A DNA stretch of 64,000 bases from Planotetraspora mira (GTDB taxonomy: Bacteria; Actinomycetota; Actinomycetes; Streptosporangiales; Streptosporangiaceae). Shown one piece after another: positions 42,543-51,559 of the stretch. Position numbers and translations under genes: made by a program. The stretch covers positions 62,001 through 126,000 of the forward strand of contig NZ_BOOO01000009.1 in NCBI RefSeq assembly GCF_016863275.1, given 5' to 3'. The notes below the pieces were generated by a model. The model made no database searches. It saw only the letters and a program-made list of their open reading frames with translations, and was not told where the DNA came from. Positions within the stretch are counted from its first letter, which is position 1. Every line of letters starts with the position of its first letter.

Positions 42543-44195
42543 ATGACAGCCAGCGACGGCCTGGAGGACTGGGCGGGGTATGGGTTCAGCGCGGAACTCG
42601 TCAGAGCCCTGTTCCACGGTCTGCGCGTGGGTCTGTACGTGGTCGACCACACGGGGAAGATCCTCCTGGTCAATCCGTATGCCGAGAGGCTGCTCAATCG
42701 TCCCGCACGGCAGTTGATCGGGGTCGACCCCCACGACCTGCTGCACCGCAACGCCGACGGAAGCCCGATCCCCCGGGAGGACTGCCAGATTCTGGCCGCG
42801 TTCGCCGAGGGGGTGTACGTCCGCAGCGAGGAGGCGTGGTTCACCCGCGGATCCGGAGGCCTTATCCCGGTGGGCGTGATGGCGGCCCCGCTCCCGTTGG
42901 ACGGGGGGAAGGACATGGGCTCGGTGGTCCTGTTCTACGACCTGTCGCGGCACAAGGCCGTGGAGCACAAGCAGGCGATCGCCCTGGCGGCACTGGAGAA
43001 GCTGACCGACCGGTTGTCGCTGATGGCCGAGACCAGCAGCGTGCTGGCCTCCACCCTGAAGGTGGATGAGGCGCTGCGGCGGCTGTCGCGTCTGGTGGTG
43101 CCCCGGCTGGCCGACTGGGCGATGATCGACCTGCTCGGCCCCAGCGGTGACAGCGTGGACAGGGTGGCGGTCGTGGTCAAGCAGGGCCGGAGCGGTGTCG
43201 AGTGCAAGCAGTGGGAGGGGCCGCTTCCGGCGTTTCCGGAGACCTCCCGGGCGCCGATGGCGCGAGTGCTGCGCGGCGGCCCCGCGGTGCTGTTCGGTCC
43301 TGAGGACGTGGCCGAGCGAATCGACTCGGAGGAGTGCAGCAGTCAGCGCCGGCGGCCGTACGAGGAGTTGGGTGCCCATTCGGTCATCGTCGCGCCGCTG
43401 CGTACGCCGCGCCGGGTGCTGGGTGCGCTCACCCTGGCTCGGTACGAGACCTCCCCGGCGTACGACTCGGCCGATCTATCCCTTATCGGCGACATCGCCA
43501 GCCGGGCCGGGCTCGCCGTGGACAACGCGAACATGTTCGAGGAGCAACGCCGGTTCGCCGCCTCCACCTCTCACGAGCTCAGAACGCCGCTTGCCGGTCT
43601 CCGCACCCGGCTCGAGGAGGCGGTGCTCTACCCCGCCGACGTCGACCCGCATGTGACCATCAGGGAGGCGCTGACGGTCACCGATCGGCTGGAGACGATC
43701 GTCGACGACCTGCTGGTGTCGGCTCGCCTCCGTGCCGGAGGGCCGGCCGCGTACGAGCCGATCGACCTCGGTGCGCTGGCGGCGAAGGAGGTGGCGGCCA
43801 TGGCGAGTGGCGTCCCGGTCCACGTCGACGCGGACCGGGATGTGAACGTTCTGGGCAACCGGATCCAGCTGATCCGGGTCATCGACAACCTCCTGGTCAA
43901 CGCCCGGCGGCACGCGGACAGAAGGGTCGAGGTCACCGTGGGACGAGTGGAGGGCTCGGCCGTCGTCACCGTGTGCGACGACGGTGCTGGAATCGCGCCA
44001 CAGGACCGAGAGCGCGTCTTCGAGCGCTTCGTCCGACTGGACGAGGGCCGGCGCAGGGAGCCGGGAGGCAGCGGGCTCGGCCTTGCCATCTCGCGCGACA
44101 TCGCCCACGCCCACAACGGGACCCTCACGATCGAAGACTCCCCGTGTGGTGCCCGGTTCGTCCTCCGGCTTCCGCTGACGGACAGGCGTCCGTAG
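42543..44195 (+). CDS. Orphan sensor histidine kinase with PAS and GAF domains
   Basis: 550 residues. Residues 15-135 form a PAS domain (ELVRALFHGLRVGLYVVDHTGKILLVNPYAERLLNRP), residues 150-325 a GAF domain (LSRLVVPRLADWAMIDLLGP ... LIGDIASRAGLAVDNANMF), followed by the H-box STSHELRTPL (His about 344), N-box NLLVNARRHA, and G boxes DDGAGI and GSGLGLAI. No response regulator is adjacent, so the partner is elsewhere. ATG 42543 has an AAGGGGGAA site. It lies 192 bp after the integrase relic. Confidence 0.9.
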   Translation: MTASDGLEDWAGYGFSAELVRALFHGLRVGLYVVDHTGKILLVNPYAERLLNRPARQLIGVDPHDLLHRNADGSPIPREDCQILAAFAEGVYVRSEEAWFTRGSGGLIPVGVMAAPLPLDGGKDMGSVVLFYDLSRHKAVEHKQAIALAALEKLTDRLSLMAETSSVLASTLKVDEALRRLSRLVVPRLADWAMIDLLGPSGDSVDRVAVVVKQGRSGVECKQWEGPLPAFPETSRAPMARVLRGGPAVLFGPEDVAERIDSEECSSQRRRPYEELGAHSVIVAPLRTPRRVLGALTLARYETSPAYDSADLSLIGDIASRAGLAVDNANMFEEQRRFAASTSHELRTPLAGLRTRLEEAVLYPADVDPHVTIREALTVTDRLETIVDDLLVSARLRAGGPAAYEPIDLGALAAKEVAAMASGVPVHVDADRDVNVLGNRIQLIRVIDNLLVNARRHADRRVEVTVGRVEGSAVVTVCDDGAGIAPQDRERVFERFVRLDEGRRREPGGSGLGLAISRDIAHAHNGTLTIEDSPCGARFVLRLPLTDRRP

Positions 44196-44298
44196 CCTTC
44201 GCAAGCCACCACCTCGGGCCACCCCTCGTCGGGGGAAAGGCGCTCGAGGTCGTCTTCGGCCCGTTGGCGGCCGCATGTAAACCTTGATCATCCATTGG

Positions 44299-44304
44299 TA
44301 GTCT
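44299..44304 (+). promoter_or_regulatory. -10 box (TAGTCT) of a probable leaderless promoter
   Basis: TAGTCT ends 7 nt before the GTG at 44312. Confidence 0.45.
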
Positions 44305-44311
44305 CACCGCT

Positions 44312-46012
44312 GTGCCGACACCGTTGAACCATGCCACCTCCTGGCGCAGGCCGTTCGCCCTCTTCTTAGGCATCGCGCTCGCCGCCATGCTGATCGTCGT
44401 CGCCCACCCGGCCTCCGCCGGGGCGCTGACGATCCGATCCGCGAAGGCCACCACGCCGGGGTCGAGCACACAGATCGAGGTGAGCGCGGCCTCGGACAGC
44501 GGCATCACCAAGATCACGGCAAGGCTGCGGCTGTACGGCAAGGACCCATTCGGGACGGTCGAGGACTTCGAACTGGTCAGCGGAACCGCCACCGACGGCA
44601 TCTGGCGCACTTCCCAGCCGGTTTCGCTCGAAACGGCCATCGTCTACGTCGATGTCGACGCCACCGACGCTTCCGGCGCGACGCTTACCAGGAACTCCGC
44701 CGGCAGCATCGACAGGCGTGCCAAGGCGCGGTTCAGCGAGTTCACCGCCTCCCCGTCCAGCGTGGACATCGACCACGACACCGTGACCTACGCGGGGCGA
44801 CTGGTCTACGAGGACAAGGACGGCAGCGAACACGGGATACCAGGCGCATCGCTGTGTCTGGCCCTCGAGGGCAACTGCATCAGCGAGGGAACGACCGACT
44901 CGAACGGAAGGTTCTCCAGCCCCGTCCGTCTGGGTCTTGGGCCCAACAGCACTTACGCAGTCCAGCGCAATGCCGTTGCGCTCTACTACGGAAGCGCGCA
45001 CTACGGGCTCGCTACGTCCCCGTGGGGCCATTTGTGGTTACGCCCCCAGCAGACCCGGCTGTCCATCGGCTTCTCCTCCCAGCCGAAAGTCATCGGCGAC
45101 AGCGTTCGGGTCACCGGCCGGCTCGAACGCGAGATCGCCGCTGGTCGGTGGGCGGGCCTTCCGGATCAGCATCTTGACATCTACACCTACGACTCCGACA
45201 CACAGAAGAACACTCTTGTCGCGACGGCGCGGACGGGATCGGACGGGAGCTACTCCAAGTCGGTGGTCGTACCGCAGGCCACCCAGTGGTCAGTGTCCTT
45301 CCCGGTACGGCGGACGTCGGACGGCGGTTTCGAAATCGGCCCCTATGCACCTACCAATAAGGGCGTCGACAGGGTCATCGTCTCCCAATACCGCACGTCC
45401 ATCAGCCGATTCGCGCTGTCCCCGAACCCGGTCGGCAAGGGTACGCAGATCACCGCGAGCGCGCTCCTGACCAAGCGCACCGCCACGGGAGCGGCGCTTC
45501 CGGTGAAGACCGGCTACGTGGATCTGCAGTTCTCCAAGGACAAGAAACACTGGTCCTGGGCGGGACAGAGCACCCCCGGCGCCAACGGGCAGCTCCAGGT
45601 GCGCGCGACCGCCGTGTCATCCGGCTACTGGAGGCTGGTCTACGACGGTTGGGAACACCGCAATCTCGAATCCGTCAGCGCCACCGCCCACGCGACGGTG
45701 AAATACCGGACGGCGATCTCATCGCTCAACGCGAAACCGGAGCCGGTGCGCAAGGGTAAGACGATCACGGTGAGCGGCGTCTTGAAGCGCTACACCTCGG
45801 CCTGGCACCCCCTCAAGGCCAAGGTGAACATCTACTTCCGGGCACACGGGTCGAAGACCTGGTCCTACGTGGGCACTGCCGGCGCCGACAGCCACGGCAA
45901 GTGGCACAAGGGCTTCAAGGCGCGCAAGGACGGCTCCTGGATGGCCAAGTACCAGGGCACTTCCGTGTACCTGCCTGCGACGAGCGCCCAGGACTACGTC
46001 GACGTGCGCTGA
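44312..46012 (+). CDS. Large secreted Ig-like repeat protein
   Basis: 566 residues. Signal peptide (RPFALFLGIALAAMLIVVAHPASA), then several bacterial Ig-like beta-sandwich domains. The last two resemble each other (YRTSISRFALSPNPVGKGTQITASALLTKR and YRTAISSLNAKPEPVRKGKTITVSGVLKRY), and a middle module carries a carboxypeptidase-regulatory-like GIPGASLCLALEGNCISEGTTDSNGRF. No enzyme domain or sorting signal. Probably a cell-surface or extracellular structural protein. GTG 44312 is supported by the TAGTCT box. Confidence 0.82.
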   Translation: MPTPLNHATSWRRPFALFLGIALAAMLIVVAHPASAGALTIRSAKATTPGSSTQIEVSAASDSGITKITARLRLYGKDPFGTVEDFELVSGTATDGIWRTSQPVSLETAIVYVDVDATDASGATLTRNSAGSIDRRAKARFSEFTASPSSVDIDHDTVTYAGRLVYEDKDGSEHGIPGASLCLALEGNCISEGTTDSNGRFSSPVRLGLGPNSTYAVQRNAVALYYGSAHYGLATSPWGHLWLRPQQTRLSIGFSSQPKVIGDSVRVTGRLEREIAAGRWAGLPDQHLDIYTYDSDTQKNTLVATARTGSDGSYSKSVVVPQATQWSVSFPVRRTSDGGFEIGPYAPTNKGVDRVIVSQYRTSISRFALSPNPVGKGTQITASALLTKRTATGAALPVKTGYVDLQFSKDKKHWSWAGQSTPGANGQLQVRATAVSSGYWRLVYDGWEHRNLESVSATAHATVKYRTAISSLNAKPEPVRKGKTITVSGVLKRYTSAWHPLKAKVNIYFRAHGSKTWSYVGTAGADSHGKWHKGFKARKDGSWMAKYQGTSVYLPATSAQDYVDVR

Positions 46013-46023
46013 GGCCTGTCAGC

Positions 46024-46047
46024 ACCTCGGCGGGCGAGCGCCGAGGT
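46024..46047. terminator. Hairpin between convergent genes
   Basis: ACCTCGGCG-GGCGAG-CGCCGAGGT, perfect 9-bp stem, between the ends at 46012 and 46056. Confidence 0.65.
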
Positions 46048-46055
46048 CGAGACAG

Positions 46056-46721
46056 TTACCGCTCCCGGACCGCGTAGGTCAGGTGGGTCACCCGCTGCGT
46101 CGGCTCCGCGCGGACCGGCTCCAGGGCCACGCGGCCCGCGTCCACGCCCTCGAACAGGCGGATTCCGGAGCCGAACAGCACGGGTGAGAGCGCGATCGAG
46201 AACTCGTCGACCAGGCAGGCGTTCACGTACTTCAGGATCGTCGCGCCGCCGCCCGCGATGCGGACGTCGCGGTCGCCGGCGGCCTCGCGGGCCTGGTCGA
46301 GCGCGGTCTCGATGCCGTCGTCGACGAAGTGGAACGTGGTCCCACCCGGCCGCTCCCAGGGGTCACGCTTCTCGTGCGTCACGACGAAGACCGGCGTGTG
46401 GAACGGCGCCTCCTCCGGCCACATCTGCTCGCCGAGGTCGAACATGCGCTTGCCCATCACGCTCGCGCCGGTGCGCTCGAACGTCTCCCGCGCCACGTCG
46501 TTGTCGCGGCCCTCCTCGCCGCCCTCGCCCAGCTTCAGGTTCTCCCGGATGAACCGCAGCGGGAACAGCCACTGCTGCAGCTCCGTCCACTGTGCCATCC
46601 AGCGCTGAACGTCCGGGTCGTCCTGCTTCTCGGGGGCGAAGAAGTCGCCGACGGGCACGGACTCGGGCGCGACGAAGCCGTCCAGCGACATCGACACGCT
46701 GAAGAACACCTTTCCGGCCAT
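46056..46721 (-). CDS. RibD C-terminal/dihydrofolate-reductase family protein
   Basis: 221 residues. Seen: VFFSVSMSLDGFVAPESVP at the N-terminus, ASVMGKRMFDLGEQMWPEEAPFHTPVFVVTHEKRDPWERPGGTTFHFVDDGIETAL, RIAGGGATILKYVNACLVDEFSIALSPVLFGSGIRLF. YyaP/RibD-C fold, an NADPH reductase of unknown substrate. Third gene of the ArsR-SRPBCC-reductase operon; 8-bp gap from the gene before it. Confidence 0.87.
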   Translation of the reverse strand: MAGKVFFSVSMSLDGFVAPESVPVGDFFAPEKQDDPDVQRWMAQWTELQQWLFPLRFIRENLKLGEGGEEGRDNDVARETFERTGASVMGKRMFDLGEQMWPEEAPFHTPVFVVTHEKRDPWERPGGTTFHFVDDGIETALDQAREAAGDRDVRIAGGGATILKYVNACLVDEFSIALSPVLFGSGIRLFEGVDAGRVALEPVRAEPTQRVTHLTYAVRER

Positions 46722-46729
46722 CCCTCAAC

Positions 46730-47224
46730 TCACTTCCGAACGATCTCGGTGACGTAGGCAGCCAGGTTGCTCAGGGTCTGCCGGCCGCCCTCGATCGCGT
46801 GGTACTTCTCGACCGCCTCGTCGCGCAACTCCTTGGTGGGGAACACCGTGCGCATCTCGATCCGGGTCACCGCGCCGTCGGGCGCGAACGTGATGACTGA
46901 CTCGAAGGCGTTCGGGTCGCCGCGGGACTCGCCGTGCAGCAGCGCGATCCGCTCCGGCGGGGCGATCTCGGTCCAGGAGATCCACTCCTGGTAGTCCGTC
47001 CCGTCCGGTCCGTGCATCACGAAGTCCCACTCCGCGCCGACGCGGAACTCGAACGCCCGCGTGGTGGTGGTGAACCCCTCCGGTCCCCACCATTGCGACA
47101 GATGCCGGACTTCGGTGAACGCCTCGAACACCAGCTCCCGTGGGGCACTGATGACCCGGGAGATCACGATCTCGCGGTCGGCCGTCGCTGACTGCGCCGG
47201 CGCGTCCCGTCCTATCGCTGCCAT
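46730..47224 (-). CDS. SRPBCC/AHSA1 domain protein
   Basis: 164 residues of the START/AHSA1 fold: REIVISRVISAPRELVFEAFTEVRHLSQWWGPEGFTTTTRAFEFRVGAEWDFVMHGPDG, then WTEIAPPERIALLHG and the closing helix AIEGGRQTLSNLAAYV. Such proteins bind hydrophobic small ligands and pair with ArsR regulators. GGAG lies 6 nt before ATG 47224, and the stop of the ArsR gene is 3 bp upstream. Confidence 0.88.
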   Translation of the reverse strand: MAAIGRDAPAQSATADREIVISRVISAPRELVFEAFTEVRHLSQWWGPEGFTTTTRAFEFRVGAEWDFVMHGPDGTDYQEWISWTEIAPPERIALLHGESRGDPNAFESVITFAPDGAVTRIEMRTVFPTKELRDEAVEKYHAIEGGRQTLSNLAAYVTEIVRK

Positions 47225-47227
47225 CGG

Positions 47228-47569
47228 TTACTCCTCCTGCCTTGCCTGCTTGAGGTCCTGCACGTACGCGTCCAGCCGGTCGAAGCTCTCGTTCCAGAAC
47301 CGCTCGAACCCGCCGGTCCACTCGTGGACCGGTCGCAGCCCGCGGGCGTCAAGGCCGTACAGGCGCTGCTTGCCTGCCTTGCGGTCCCGCACCAGCCCGA
47401 CCTCCCGGAGCACCCGCAGGTGTTTGGACGCCCCCGGCTGGGTCATCCCCAGCTCCTGGGCCAACTCGGTCACCGGCCGCTCACCCGCCCGCAGCAGCAA
47501 CAGGATCTCCCGGCGCTGCGGCTCGGCGATCGCGTTGAAGACGTCCGACGTCGTCGCTGCTCGTGCCAT
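47228..47569 (-). CDS. ArsR family transcriptional regulator
   Basis: 113 residues. Winged HTH: SDVFNAIAEPQRREILLLLRAGERPVTELAQELGMTQPGASKHLRVLREVGLVRDRKAGKQRLYGLDARGL, typical of the ArsR branch beside SRPBCC genes; no metal Cys cluster, so the ligand is probably not a metal. ATG 47569 is chosen (MARAATTSDVF) over 47578/47581. It leads an operon with the SRPBCC and RibD-like genes. Confidence 0.88.
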   Translation of the reverse strand: MARAATTSDVFNAIAEPQRREILLLLRAGERPVTELAQELGMTQPGASKHLRVLREVGLVRDRKAGKQRLYGLDARGLRPVHEWTGGFERFWNESFDRLDAYVQDLKQARQEE

Positions 47570-47584
47570 GGGCAGCATCATATG

Positions 47585-47594
47585 CCGATATCGG
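47585..47594. promoter_or_regulatory. Palindrome CCGATATCGG upstream of the ArsR gene
   Basis: Perfect 10-bp palindrome 15-25 bp before the ArsR start, a likely operator. The flanks (ATG...AAT) extend the symmetry only partly. Confidence 0.45.
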
Positions 47595-47839
47595 AATGCG
47601 TCAACCGGAGGAATCAGGCGGGTCTTGTCAGATGACGATCGTGACCCTTGTCAGCGGCTGCGGAACCGCGTATCCCGGAGACGGCACGCGCGACGGCGGC
47701 GACCACGGCTGATGGCATGCTGATGGCGCGACGATGAAGTGGGTCGGTTCGCTCCGGCCGACTCGTACGACGGGGGGTGTAGTCGCGGGGACATCAGGGA
47801 GACGACGCGAAACGGCGGGAGGATCGAAACGCTGTCTCC

Positions 47840-49420
47840 ATGCGAATAAGGTTCCCATTGCTGATCTTGGCCGCCGCCGTAGCCTTGCTGCCGGGGACAA
47901 CGCATGCGCAGGCGTCGGGTGCTCCCCAAAGGGCCACCGTGCACACCACCGAGGGCACCCTGGGGGGTGTCGTCACCTCAGACGTCCGGACCTTCTCCGG
48001 CATCCCCTACGCCGCGCCGCCGACCGGCGCGCGGCGCTGGCAACCCCCGGGCCGCGCTCCGGTGTGGACGGGCGTGCGCGACGCCACCAAACCCGGCAGC
48101 CCCTGTCCCCAACTCGACGGCAGCACCCCCGGCCGGCCACCCAAGGTGGTCGGCAACGAGAACTGCCTCTTCCTCAACGTCACCACGCCCGCTGCGCGCT
48201 CGACCGGGCCGCTTCCGGTCATGGTCTGGATCCACGGCGGAGGGTTTGTGCAGGGCGCGGGCAGCGACTACGACGCGACCCGACTGACCACGCAGGGGAA
48301 GGTCATCACGGTGACCCTCAACTACCGGCTGGGAGCTCTGGGCTATCTGGCCCATCCCGACCTGCGCGACCCGTACGCGGGCAACTACGCGCTTGCGGAC
48401 CAGCAGGCCGCGCTGCGCTGGGTGAAGAGCAACATCGCGGCCTTCGGCGGTGACCCCGCCAACGTCACGATCTTCGGCGAGTCGGCCGGCGGCTTCAGCG
48501 TGTGCGCCCATCTCGAAGCGCCGGGCTCACGAGGGCTGTTCCAGAAGGCGATCGTGCAGAGCGGTCCCTGCGGCAACGACTTCGTCACCCTCAAGGAGGC
48601 CCGGGCACGGGCCACGAAGATCGCATCCGACCTCGGGTGTACGACGCAGGTGCTGGCCTGCCTGCGGGCAAAGCCCGTGATGGATCTGCTGCCCATCGGC
48701 TCCGACCGGGTCTTCACCGCGACCGCCCGCATCGGCGACATGCCCTGGATCTTCACCGCGGGCACGCCCGCGCTTCCGCTGCAGCCGCTTGACGCGCTGC
48801 GCCGCGCGCGCACCGCGCGGGTGCCGCTGATCCAGGGCGGCACCCATGATGAAATGCGTCCCTTCGTCGCCGTGCAGTTCGACGCACAGGGTCTGCCCGT
48901 AACGGCGCAGCAGTACCCGCAGATCCTCCTCGACCTCATGGGCGACGACGCCAGAGCCGTGCTCGATCGCTATCCGCTCGGCCGCTTCGCCACCCCAAGC
49001 CTGGCGCTGGCCACCGTCCTGAGCGACTGGGGCCGTAAGCTCGGCGCCTGCTCCCAGATTCCCGCCGCCGAGGCGGCGGCCCGCCATATGCCGGTATACG
49101 AATTCGAGTTCGCCGAAGACTCTGGACAGCAGATCGTCGGTCTCCCGCTCGGCGCCGCGCACGGCACCGACGTGCCCTACCTCCTGGACGGCCAAGGCAC
49201 GCCGCTCACCACCCCTGCGAAGCAGGAGCTGTCACGCGACATGATCGCCTACTGGACGCGCTTCGCCGCGACCGGCGACCCCAACGGTCCCGGGCTGCCG
49301 CGGTGGCCGGCCTACCGCTCCGGTGGTGGCGCCACGCTCTCGCTCGCTTCCGGGCCGGACGGCATCCGGCAGGTGGACCTCGCCACCGAGCATGACTGCG
49401 CCTTCTGGAACGGCAACTGA
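47840..49420 (+). CDS. Secreted carboxylesterase type B
   Basis: 526 residues. Signal peptide (FPLLILAAAVALLPGTTHAQA), then a type-B esterase: GVVTSDVRTFSGIPYAAPP, NENCLFLNV, oxyanion WIHGGGFVQG, elbow FGESAGG (Ser 215), acid GGTHDEMRPF and His in LGAAHGTDVPYL. Para-nitrobenzyl-esterase/cholinesterase fold, broad esters. The closing Trp-rich part (RWPAYRSGGGATLSL) is normal for the family. Start ATG 47840 precedes the signal peptide directly; a GGGAGG run is 17 nt upstream. A terminator follows. Confidence 0.9.
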   Translation: MRIRFPLLILAAAVALLPGTTHAQASGAPQRATVHTTEGTLGGVVTSDVRTFSGIPYAAPPTGARRWQPPGRAPVWTGVRDATKPGSPCPQLDGSTPGRPPKVVGNENCLFLNVTTPAARSTGPLPVMVWIHGGGFVQGAGSDYDATRLTTQGKVITVTLNYRLGALGYLAHPDLRDPYAGNYALADQQAALRWVKSNIAAFGGDPANVTIFGESAGGFSVCAHLEAPGSRGLFQKAIVQSGPCGNDFVTLKEARARATKIASDLGCTTQVLACLRAKPVMDLLPIGSDRVFTATARIGDMPWIFTAGTPALPLQPLDALRRARTARVPLIQGGTHDEMRPFVAVQFDAQGLPVTAQQYPQILLDLMGDDARAVLDRYPLGRFATPSLALATVLSDWGRKLGACSQIPAAEAAARHMPVYEFEFAEDSGQQIVGLPLGAAHGTDVPYLLDGQGTPLTTPAKQELSRDMIAYWTRFAATGDPNGPGLPRWPAYRSGGGATLSLASGPDGIRQVDLATEHDCAFWNGN

Positions 49421-49430
49421 ACCCCCACGG

Positions 49431-49464
49431 CACGCCCGGCTGACGGTTCGGTTGGCCGGGCGTG
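49431..49464 (+). terminator. Hairpin after the carboxylesterase
   Basis: CACGCCCGGC (49431-49440) pairs exactly with GCCGGGCGTG (49455-49464); loop 14 nt. Confidence 0.6.
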
Positions 49465-49502
49465 GCCCAGCGAATCCGGCAATCAACTCAGAGGGAGTTC
49501 CA

Positions 49503-50087
49503 GTGGACAGGGGACAAGGCGCGCAGGCATCCCCCGGCAGGTCGAGGCCGCCTGACGCGCGCGGGACGGTCGGAGCGCGGCAGCGGCCCGGGGCTCGGCT
49601 GTCCCCGCCGTGGCGCAAGGCCCTGCGCACCTTGCATGTGATCAGTTCGGTGGGGCTGCTGGGCGCCGACTCCGCCATCCTCGCTCTCGTCATCGCCGGC
49701 TGGCAGGGAACCGACCCTGTGATCATCTATCCGGCCGCGCACCTGCTGGGCCTGGCGCTCATCGTCCCCCTGGCGCTGCTCTCACTCACCACCGGCCTTG
49801 CGCTGGGCCTGCTCACTCCGTGGGGGGTGCTACGCCACTGGTGGGTGCTCCTCAAGTTCCTGCTCACCGCCGGCGGCACCCTCCTGGCCCTGTTCGTCCT
49901 TGTGCCCACCCTCGAAGACGCTGCCGCCACGGCACTCGCCGGTCGAGCTCTCGCTGACCCGTTCGCGCTGGTCAAGGACTCCGGGGGTGCGTGCGGCGTG
50001 CTGATCGTGACCGTCGCGCTCAGCTCCTACAAGCCGTTCGGCCAACTGCCCTGGGTGCCCGTCCGGAAGGCAAGACATCTGACGTAA
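49503..50087 (+). CDS. Four-TM membrane protein (DUF2269-like)
   Basis: 194 residues. A basic, Pro/Arg-rich N-terminus of about 40 residues precedes four membrane helices (LRTLHVISSVGLLGADSAILALVIAG, LGLALIVPLALLSLTTGLALGLLTPWGVLRHW, FLLTAGGTLLALFVLVPTLED, GVLIVTVALSSYKPFG). The topology and the LRTLHVISSVGLLG opening resemble DUF2269 proteins. Function unknown. GTG 49503 has GGGAG 6 nt upstream; the longer frame to 49323 runs back into the esterase. Confidence 0.75.
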   Translation: MDRGQGAQASPGRSRPPDARGTVGARQRPGARLSPPWRKALRTLHVISSVGLLGADSAILALVIAGWQGTDPVIIYPAAHLLGLALIVPLALLSLTTGLALGLLTPWGVLRHWWVLLKFLLTAGGTLLALFVLVPTLEDAAATALAGRALADPFALVKDSGGACGVLIVTVALSSYKPFGQLPWVPVRKARHLT

Positions 50088-50366
50088 GCGCGACGCGATC
50101 TTGCGGCTTGGTGCCTTCTGCTGGACGAGTCGGAGTAGGTGGACATGGTCTCCGACGCTTCTCGGCAACCCGTCCGACCCGGATACCTTCCCGCACCTGT
50201 TCTCCAAGCTGGCCCAGAAGACCGGCCGAGGCGGGTGGCTTCCAGAGATCGAGTCGCGAGTAGATGGTCAGCAGCGGTTCGCTGGAGATCTGGAAGGGCC
50301 GGTCCCGAGGATCGGAACCGGTCTCTGCTACCGGTGGAGCCAGGGGGATTCGGTTGGCCGGACGCG
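50088..50366. other. 279-bp convergent region with weak integrase-like coding traces
   Basis: A plus-strand reading around 50160-50240 contains NPSDPDTFPHLFSKLAQKTG, which recalls the core of tyrosine integrases (xPxxPxxFxxxFxxLxxxAG), without catalytic residues or a full frame. The opposite strand near 50320-50345 reads like the 3' end of a tRNA (CGAATCCCCC then TGGCTCCACC). Both are short; treat as possible relics only. Confidence 0.25.
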
Positions 50367-51386
50367 TCAGCGACCCTTCACAGACACCGGAAACCATCGG
50401 TTCGCGATGATCTGGACCTTTCCTTTGCCCTTCGGAGGGATGTAGGCCAGTATCTCGTTGCGCTCTACGCTCGTGATGGACGATCTGACCGTCGAGGGGA
50501 TCCCGAAGCCTTTCTGGAAGTCGCCGAAATCGGCGCTCTTCCACGTCATGCCCGCTGCGTTGTCCTTGCCGCGATAGGACGCGTTGACGTCGATTCCGAA
50601 CCAGGCCAAGGCGCCGCCTGTTTTCGTGCGAACGGCATAGATGGGGGTTTTGGCGGCAACCGCCCGGCTTGTCCCTGTCCAGTTGTTCCCCACGTACGCC
50701 TTGCGGGTGTTGAGGAGTCCTTGGTACTGGCTCTTGACCAGCCGGCCGAAGTCGAACTGCTTCGCCCAGGCACTGCGTGTGCCACGGGTGATGACTTCTG
50801 CCAGCGCCGGGGCGACCTTGCTCGGTGGGACCACAAGGCCGGGATCACCGGCCGGCACCACATCGGGGAAGTCCGCGACGTCGACTCCGGAGGCTATGGG
50901 TCCCGTCGCCTTCCTCGAGAACGGCGCATACGCCACCCGCCACGGGGCGCCCGCCCGCTCCTGGACGAACAGCAGGATGTCCCGCGTGGCGGGCTTCGAC
51001 CCGCTATCGGTGGCTGCGGCGAAGAACCATTTGGGATAGCCGGAGAACTTCGGTGCCGCAGCCAACCCCGACGTGTACTTCACCGGGCCGAAGTTCAGCC
51101 CGTTCCGCTTGAACACCTTGTACTGGGCGTTGTGGATCTGGTGCGCGGAACCGCTCTCCACCTTGCTCGCAAGGCTGCTGTTCAACTTGCCGTTCGCGGC
51201 GTTGATCCCCTGCATGTAGCGCTTGATCACGCTCTGGGCGGCCTTCTCGCTGAGGGCGGGAGTCGGAGACGGCGGTGGGACCGGTGGCTTGCTGACGGAC
51301 GGGGGCTCGCCACCGTCGACGAAGCTGCATCCACCGACGACCACGGGCAGGACCACGATTGCGGTAGCGAGGATCAGGCGCACCAT
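50367..51386 (-). CDS. Lipoprotein, 339 aa, unknown function
   Basis: Lipobox VVLPVVVGGC with the lipidated Cys at about residue 20, a Pro-rich linker (PPVPPPSPTPALSEK), then two alpha/beta segments: SVIKRYMQGINAANGKL, YPKWFFAAATDS, LLFVQERAGAPWRVAYAPFS and YAVRTKTGGALAWFGIDVNA. Family not recognised; the layout resembles large actinobacterial secreted proteins of unknown role. Anchored outside the membrane. Confidence 0.78.
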   Translation of the reverse strand: MVRLILATAIVVLPVVVGGCSFVDGGEPPSVSKPPVPPPSPTPALSEKAAQSVIKRYMQGINAANGKLNSSLASKVESGSAHQIHNAQYKVFKRNGLNFGPVKYTSGLAAAPKFSGYPKWFFAAATDSGSKPATRDILLFVQERAGAPWRVAYAPFSRKATGPIASGVDVADFPDVVPAGDPGLVVPPSKVAPALAEVITRGTRSAWAKQFDFGRLVKSQYQGLLNTRKAYVGNNWTGTSRAVAAKTPIYAVRTKTGGALAWFGIDVNASYRGKDNAAGMTWKSADFGDFQKGFGIPSTVRSSITSVERNEILAYIPPKGKGKVQIIANRWFPVSVKGR

Positions 51387-51526
51387 TTCTCTCTTTCAGG
51401 GAATTTGCAGGCGACATACTGCTACTAGTCAGACGAGTCGGAACCCAGCGGAGGCTCCCCGTGCCCAAATCAGGGTGAAGACCGTGGCGGCGAACCGATC
51501 CGGGCTGCCCTGGTAGACAGAAGGTC

Positions 51527-51543
51527 TGGGGTTCGACTCCCCA
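51527..51543 (+). other. tRNA T-arm-like fragment
   Basis: TGGGG-TTCGACT-CCCCA forms a perfect 5-bp T stem with a 7-nt T loop, followed by AGGACGC as a possible acceptor strand. No 5' half of a tRNA is present upstream, so it is a fragment, perhaps of an integration site. Confidence 0.35.
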
Positions 51544-51559
51544 AGGACGCCCTCGTCCG

